Positions 58,047 through 64,000 of a stretch of DNA of 64,000 nt are shown here, one piece after another (position 1 is the first letter of the stretch; the number at the start of each line of letters is the position of its first letter). The notes under the pieces are model-generated. The model was not told the DNA's origin. It saw only the letters and a program-made list of their open reading frames with translations, and ran no database searches. This DNA comes from Annona cherimola (lineage: Eukaryota > Streptophyta > Magnoliopsida > Magnoliales > Annonaceae), in assembly GCA_030490835.1 (NCBI GenBank), contig CM059971.1, positions 36,070,012 through 36,134,011 on the forward strand, read 5' to 3'. A program made the translations under genes and the position numbers.

Positions 58047-58500
58047 CTAATGCCTTCCCAGCAATAAGTAGTATGAGGTTGGAGCGTTGATCACAAAACA
58101 CAGGATCTTGGTGAAAAAGTCTTCTATACTCAATTCTAACTCAATTAGGCCCATAGTCTTTTGAGTTCCTTGATTAAATCCATGTATCATCACATTGGTA
58201 TCTTTTAGTGCTGAAGGGGAGATTCCAATGCTTTTAAGTGTTTGAAGAGGCAGGATATTAATTGCAAATCTGGCATCAATCATGAATCAATTGATTAACT
58301 TGCTAGCCAAGTCACCAGTAACATATAACTGTCGATTGTGATTGGTATCTCTGATCAACATCTCTTCATCAGTAAATGAAATGATCTCATTACATTTGAC
58401 TGCATTAACTAGATAAGAAAGATGCACATTTTTGTTAGTCTAGGCACTAACCAATGCATCTCTAGCCTCTTATGAGAGTGGTAAAGCATCATAAATACTG
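58047..58500 (-). pseudogene. Tat/Ogre-like aspartic protease
   Basis: Upstream lead Thr-Asp-Glu-Glu-Met-Leu, Asn-Arg-Gln-Leu-Tyr-Val-Thr-Gly (about 58370-58310), then Ile-Asp-Ala-Arg-Phe-Ala-Ile-Asn-Ile-Leu-Pro (58280 on), where the family has Asp-Gly-Gly-Ser. Met-Ile-His-Gly-Phe-Asn-Gln-Gly and Ser-Tyr-Tyr-Leu-Leu-Leu-Gly-Arg complete the domain. Active-site loop altered, with one stop before it. Confidence 0.78.
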
Positions 58501-58890
58501 AGTCAAGTACGAAGTCGCTTCAAATGTCCAAATACATCATAATTTACACATGGATTTTCATTACTGGTCGTCGTAGGCTATTCTAATTGAGCACGAGTTT
58601 CCTGCACCGGGGCTTCACTCTTATTCTCCAGTGTAATTCGACTAGATCAAAGGATTGTCAAAACGTCCGCTTTAACTTGTAACATATTGTAAGAGGAGGA
58701 ATGTTGAACATCTATGGCTAATGTTCGTAACATATCTAAGAAAAATACATGCACCCCTGGAATTTCTGGAAAATACCTCTTCATCGACTTGATGCACTGG
58801 TGGACCATAGTTTGCTCTTTATCAAACTATTGGTTGACAATTCTGCAACTGACCTATCATAAAATATAATAACCTTATAGCTCTCTTAAT
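58501..58890 (-). pseudogene. Tat/Ogre-like gag-protease junction
   Basis: Fragment Tyr-Asp-Val-Phe-Gly-His-Leu-Lys-Arg-Leu-Arg-Thr and Leu-Ser-Ile-Tyr-Asp-Ala-Leu-Pro-Leu-Ser, a conserved block just before the protease in this lineage. The hAT element begins at 58891. Confidence 0.7.
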
Positions 58891-61137
58891 TAGGGGTGCA
58901 ACTCTGGTCATGTTGTACTGGGTTGGAGTGAACCCAAACCCTAACCTTGAAATTTCAGACCAGGTTTGCATTGGTTTTGGTTTGGTTTTGTGTTGAAATT
59001 TGGGTTACTAATAAACTGTTTATTTCCAAACTTGACTATAATTTAAACAAAAAACATTAGAATATAAATACCTATTTATGAAGTCGTGCTGAACTCTGCA
59101 ATGTCTTGTGAATAAATTCTGCAAGTATTTTTTCAACAACTTATTAACACAAATAAATGACGCATTAGTTGGTTTTATAGCTAGCTGCTTATTTCTCTTT
59201 AATAGCTAATGGAAATGATTAATTCCACAAATGTGGCAAATAGAAAATGAACATATTTAAGGCCAACTGCTGTAATTCAAATTGAATATTGTCATACAAA
59301 TTTTTGAAATTGAAATTGAACACTTGTCGTACCAATAAAAATTAAATTATGGATCAGTTTTGTATTATCATCTGAAATTCAAACCAACAAATTTATCATA
59401 ATAACTAAAAAATATAACATAAAATAGATTTATCATACCAACTCAAATTCAAACATAATCCACGTAACAGTTCTTCAAAGCAAATAAATCTAAATATAAT
59501 ATGTATAATGGTTCAACATTCTAATTCAATTCAAGTGCAATCTAAATTTGAAATGAAAATACAAAACAGATCTTAAATTCAAGTAAATTTACAAATTTAG
59601 AATTCAAATGATTTCACGTCTCTAAAGTTTCTCAAAAAACTAAATAACTATCCAAAGTCTTTCATCTAATTTCTCCCTCGACTTCCATTCGCATTTCTAA
59701 TGCCAAGTTCTTCCTCCTTGATTCCTACCTTTGAAAATAATATGCGTCAATCTAGAAAAAATACATGAAACTGTTAACAATAGGAAGATAATTATCATGA
59801 AAAATCATCCTAAAAATTAAGTTACTCAAGCATGCTTTGGACATGGTGGAAGAGTTGGTTTGCCTGAATCAGAGTTGGTAATACCTGAAATATTTGATTT
59901 GATTTGTTACTAGAATAATAAATATGATTTTAGAATATAAAATTTGGTATTTAAAAATACAATAACCTGATCTAAGTCTCTCAAATTCAGGAAATTTTTC
60001 TTCATCTTTAGTTAATTAAGGAGTAGCTCTAAGTCAATCTTGTGTACATATCAAACACTCAACTAATTTAGATATCAATGAGCTTCTATAGTAATCAAGA
60101 ACACACCCACCTGTGCTAAATGAAGAAATTGACGATGTTTTTAGTCAACATGCTAATGACATTATGGGATCTAATAATATTAAATGAGGGAACAAAAATA
60201 AGAGTAAAAATACCTATACTTACCTTTCTTGAGATCCAAAAATCATGGATGTAGGGGCTGGCGTGCGCAACATAATGAGAGGATGGGTAGTAGGGAGCTG
60301 ATGGGAGAATCAGAGAAGGAGATCTAAAGATGGGTTTTCATCGATAGTGTTACAACACAAGAGGATGAAGAAAATCAAAAATGGAAAAATCAGAAAAGTC
60401 ATTCACAGAATCACAGTTGAAGAAAATGAGAAAAACCAAGTTGTAGAAGAGCGATCGGCAGCACTACCACAGCACAAGGAAGATGAATGAACGAACGACC
60501 TCGCATCAAAAGGTGGACGGCCTCACAGCAAAGGGTGGATAGCCTAGCGACCTGCCTCGTAATAGAGGGCAAACGGCAAAAGGCCTCACGACAGAGGGCA
60601 TACAGATGGACGAAATGAAGATAACGAGCAGAATGGTGGATGGAATGAAGACAAGCGACAATAGTAGGAGATGAGGAGAAAAAACCTTTACTCGCTTAGG
60701 GCGAGCAAATGATGGCAAGAAATGCAGTAAACTGTAAAAGGGATTCCGATTTTGGATAGTAGCAGCACTACAGCTGGTCCAGGTCATAGCTCACATGTCC
60801 AGCAATCTCGCACACATGGTCACCCCAACCACCATTCCAAACTCAACCTCGGACATAAACTGCATTGAAAAATGGGTTTGATGGTAAAATTCCTACTAAT
60901 GTATATATCTATTAATGGTAAGAGAAAAATCTATATTTATATTAAAGCACCAAGTTTGGACCGGGTCGGGTTTTGGTACTGGATTGGTATAAATCCGATA
61001 TTGGATTCGAGTTTCCCCAGGTCGGGTTGAAATTGGGTCTGTTTTCAAATTTTTCTAAAAAATTAAACCCCTTTTTAGTTTCAAAAATGGGGCGGGTCAG
61101 CGGGTTCGGACCAACCCAGTACCAAGTTGCACCCCTA
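58891..61137 (-). mobile_element. hAT element with transposase C-terminal remnant, 2,247 bp
   Basis: Inverted ends: TAGGGGTGCAACTCTGGT on the left and, inward from the right, TAGGGGTGCAACTTGGTAC, each followed by TGGGTTGG. A diverged 8-bp target duplication is possible (CTCTTAAT / CTTCTGAT, five matches). Most of the transposase is gone; only the C-terminal dimerisation part is recognisable (60130-59985). Confidence 0.8.
59985..60130 (-). pseudogene. hAT transposase C-terminal dimerisation fragment
   Basis: One minus-strand frame reads Ser-Ser-Phe-Ser-Thr-Gly-Gly-Cys-Val-Leu-Asp-Tyr-Tyr-Arg-Ser-Ser-Leu, then Leu-Val-Glu-Cys-Leu-Ile-Cys-Thr-Gln-Asp, stop (family Trp), Leu-Arg. This is the conserved hAT dimerisation end (family Phe-Ser-Thr-Gly-Gly-Arg-Val-Leu). 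Two stops interrupt it, so the product is not made. Confidence 0.82.
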
Positions 61138-61900
61138 CTTCTGATAGAGGATGCATTACTTCAATCATCTCTTGGGGAACTCCGAGTAGTACTCATGGAA
61201 CCTCTGGATAAACAAGTCAGCCAGCTTTTTCCATGAACCTAATGCTTCTTCTAGAAGTGAGGAAATCCAGAGAAAGGCATAACTGTCATGGGCTAAGCTC
61301 AGAACAAAGTATTTAAGTGTGAATTGTTCTGTTTATCTCATTTGACAGACCGCCAGCGCATAGTCATGCAAGTGTAGCAGGGCATATTTTGATTTTCACA
61401 GAATAATTATATATGTGGCCAATCATAACTTAATTCTTCAGACAAGAAGGCGAATACTCGAAGAATGGATGCATCATTTATCTGTAGCACATGCAGCACT
61501 TAGAGTTGGTTCATTCTCCTGAAACTTTCAGCATCACTACTAACCCACCGGATTGCCTTTCTAAAAGTTTTAGCTCTAAAAGTCTTATACCCATTGTTTG
61601 AAGGAGGGCATACTGCATCTGAGAGATATTTTGAGACCATTTCGGGTTCAAGTAACCATATGGCCAAAGGATCACTCCACATTCTATCTCTAATGTTATC
61701 TCTAAAATAATTAATGTAATGAGTAGTGAATTCTTTACTGTATTGTATTTTTCTCAAATAATTGTTGGGAAATTGATCTTTCTGCCTTGATAAGAAACAA
61801 ATCAAGAACACATCTACAAAGATTATCAAATATGTGACTTCTTCAAGATGGTTCTCATGATACAAGGTAGCATTGATTCCCTAAGTGAATACCGAAAGTA
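61138..61900 (-). pseudogene. Possible gag part of the Tat/Ogre-like element
   Basis: A 121-codon minus-strand frame (61865-61500) with Lys-Ala-Ile-Arg-Trp-Val and Phe-Arg-Arg-Met-Asn-Gln. I do not recognise a gag motif in it; it is assigned by position, upstream of the gag-protease junction and across the hAT insertion. Confidence 0.35.
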
Positions 61901-62029
61901 TCTTACTCTAATTTTCCAAGAGGCTGGTAATGGTCGAGATTCTTATAAGTGATAATATGGTTTATCGGAGACATCCAACCTCAAACTTGGTGTACTTAGC
62001 GATGGGAGGTGAAGTAACCTTTTGCTGCT

Positions 62030-62722
62030 TTGTAGAGCTGGACGAGGATATAGTAATGTGATAACAAGCTTTTCTCTCATCTTTATTGTTGTCCAAGTTC
62101 TAAAATGGACCCTTTTACTCCATGCAGAAATCATGCAACGTCCAGAACAGCCGTTGATCGAAGTGTCCAGAAATCATGTAGCAATCCAATCTAATGTAAA
62201 GCAGCAAAAACCATGCACGTCCAAGTCATGCAAACCATCTCCACCGTCCAAATCAACAATAAATTAATACTTAGATTTTTCAGCCTCCATGCCATCAGAG
62301 CAGTCCATTGTAGTGGGCCCCACGAGAAATTAATGCTGAAATTTTCAACTATCAAATCCTAGACGCCCAAACAAACTTCAAGCAGATGACCTTGCAGCTG
62401 TTCACCACCTAAGCCATCAATCCAAGCTGTCCAGCATAGTAGCAATAATTCTATTATTTCATGAATTTCAGCAAGTCCTGAAGTTAGCTAGACAACATAC
62501 TATCCTTTAATTTATGCCTAATTTCATATGCAATTTAACCTATGGACGAATTGCGCAAGTTAAATGGACAACTACATGTGTAGTTTTTCTTCAAGCTTAT
62601 AAATAGAGGTTCACGCAGATAGAGATGGGAGAAAAATTGCAGCAGAAAATTGGAAAGAATTTTAAAAGGAGAATTAAGAGAGAGGATTGGAGAGAAAATT
62701 CCAAAGGGTGGAGAAAGCAGAG
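62030..62722 (+). repeat. LTR promoter-like fragment
   Basis: Same texture as the Athila-like U3: repeated CCGTCCA, CAGCA and CCATC words, then TATAAATAGAGG at 62599 followed by a purine-rich leader to 62722. Likely part of an Athila-like LTR cut by the LTR that starts at 62723. Confidence 0.5.
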
Positions 62723-64000
62723 TGTGAAACCCTAACCTACATAGGACTCATATATATGCATTTGTATGATTCAAGTATGATTTGATTGAATTATAAATAA
62801 TTTATGTGCAATATTGATTATTTATGGCAATTAGGTCAGAGGTTATGAAAAATGATAAAATCAATCACTCTAAGTCGAAATGGGTCAATATGATTAAAGT
62901 GGCCTAATGATAATTAAAAAGGTATTAGTGTGCCATGAAAAATTAATTAATTTTCAGAATGTCATTAATGAAAATTAGGAGGCTAATTATAGAGCTAAGT
63001 TGGAAAATATTGAAAAATTCATAACTTGACGCCCATAAGGCGGATTAATATGAAAATTGAGATGGAAGCACATAATTTCGTGCTTAATCACATGGGAAAG
63101 GTAGATTACAAAAATTTTGATGATAATTGATAATCACCGTCCAAAATTTAAAACGATCATAACTTGAGCTAGAAAAGTCGGATTGAGATGAAATTTGAAA
63201 TGGACGGTTAAAATTATGAGATCAAGGATATGAAAGGATTTGATCTTGAAAATTATGATGGGATTAGGCTTTCACAAAATTAGGATTAATTCTTTTGACT
63301 TTTTGCGCCAAAAAGTGATTAGCATTTATGTTAAAAATGAGTAAAATAATCAAATGAATAAGGATGAAATTGAGGTGTCAAAAGGAGATTAATTGTAGGG
63401 AATTTTAGAAATTATTAAAAATGGGAAAAATTCCTGCAATTATCTCATTTTTAAATGTTGAATTAAGGAGCTTAAAGTAGCATAGCACATGTGGCATGTA
63501 TGGATGTCCAAACACTCCATTAAATTGGATTTTGTGAAATATTTTTTAATAAAATGCCCAAAGTCAACTGTGGATTAATGAGGATAAATGTGCATTAAAT
63601 TGCAGTAGAAATTCGTGGCTAGAGGCGTCAAATCTGGACCATTGATAGAAGACCAAGAAATGGACAGTAAGGGTGCATGAAGGAGATGTGGACGGTATGG
63701 CAGCCTTTGAGGATTTTTGTGATTTTTTTAATTATCCTAAATTGACCCTAAGTAGGCTAATTACTAAGTAATTAAATGGACATTAATTTAAAGCTACAAA
63801 ATGATGGAAAAAATTCAAAAAGGCAGCTGGAACAGGGACGTGAACATGGACAGCAAAATGGAGCTGAAATGTGGACCGTCCAAACAGCTAGCAATGTGAT
63901 TTTTTTAATATTTTAAAAATGCTAAATGCATGCGTAATTAGCCTACATATTAGGACACATAAATACCCATTAAAAAGGCTGCAAATTCGTTGAAAAAAAT
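62723..64000 (+). repeat. Start of a divergent Del-like LTR, cut by the window end
   Basis: Starts TGTGAAACCCTAACC and aligns, diverged, with the start of the LTRs at 46551 and 38067-42602: the CATAACTTGACGCCCATAAG box at 63020 and a second CATAACTTGAG box at 63158 are shared. At least 1,278 bp long. No coding region. Confidence 0.72.

Larger units (their letters stand above)
43600..61865 (-). mobile_element. Decayed Tat/Ogre-like Ty3/gypsy element, interrupted twice
   Basis: Reading the minus strand from right to left, protease (58283), protease-RT spacer, RT (from about 57150, resuming at 46545), RNase H, a second RNase-H-like domain and integrase (44817-43600) appear in Tat/Ogre order. 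The element is split by a Del-like element (46551-56753) inside RT and by a hAT element (58891-61137) upstream of the protease. Stops and frameshifts occur every few tens of codons. Neither LTR was identified, so the limits are approximate; the part right of 61138 is included by position only. Confidence 0.75.

Noticed and set aside
60506..60787. 93-codon minus-strand frame in the hAT element
   Set aside because: No hAT transposase motif; composition suggests chance.
62022..62267. 81-codon plus-strand frame
   Set aside because: Lies in LTR U3-type low-complexity sequence with repeated CCGTCCA and CAGCA words.

Overview
This window is nuclear DNA of a flowering plant. It is AT-rich, spliced exons with GT..AG borders are visible, and almost everything recognisable is plant transposon: Athila-type, Tekay/Del-type and Tat/Ogre-type Ty3/gypsy elements, Ty1/copia, hAT, Tourist-like, and a Mutator-like element with a FAR1-type transposase. 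The species cannot be named from this. No ordinary host gene could be supported, and every coding region I recognise is broken.

Layout. Positions 405-7146 (minus strand) hold a Mutator-like module: a FAR1-type MULE transposase (7146-5026, one in-frame stop) followed by a gene of about 15 exons (4681-405). That gene starts with a plant-mobile-domain-like region and ends in a Ulp1/C48 SUMO-protease-like domain whose catalytic Cys codon reads Tyr. Positions 7.2-19.5 kb are AT-rich and non-coding, with three diverged blocks that are duplicated and rearranged. A GC-rich block (19.57-20.11 kb) ends this part. A decayed Ty1/copia element lies at 20.3-23.1 kb (minus). Two direct copies of a repeat follow (23.2-25.28 kb, resuming at 36.86 kb), containing degenerate palindromic units built on GTCGAC.

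An Athila-like element (25,281-36,857, plus strand) sits inside one of these units, flanked by ATTGC. It has a 2.86 kb 5' LTR, a tRNA-Asp primer site, broken gag-pro-RT-RNaseH-IN, and a deletion running from the integrase gene into the 3' LTR. The 3' LTR carries a 1,705-bp hAT-type insertion (34,415-36,119). Further right, a 4.5-kb solo LTR of a Tekay/Del-like family (38,067-42,602, minus, CAATG duplication) has landed in unidentified sequence. A very decayed Tat/Ogre-like element runs on the minus strand from about 61.9 kb to 43.6 kb. It is interrupted by a Tekay/Del-like element (46,551-56,753, ATTGG duplication, pol deleted, one LTR carrying a 289-bp Tourist-like MITE) and by a hAT element (58,891-61,137). 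The window ends in a promoter-like LTR fragment and the first 1.3 kb of another Del-like LTR.

The genes do not work together as a host pathway. The only plausible functional pairing is the FAR1-type transposase with the co-oriented Ulp1-like gene, a combination known from plant Mutator-like elements (Kaonashi/KI-MULE type). Nonsense and active-site changes suggest both are now inactive. Nesting gives relative ages: the Tat/Ogre-like element is older than the elements inside it, the GTCGAC repeat is older than the Athila-like element, and that element is older than its hAT passenger.
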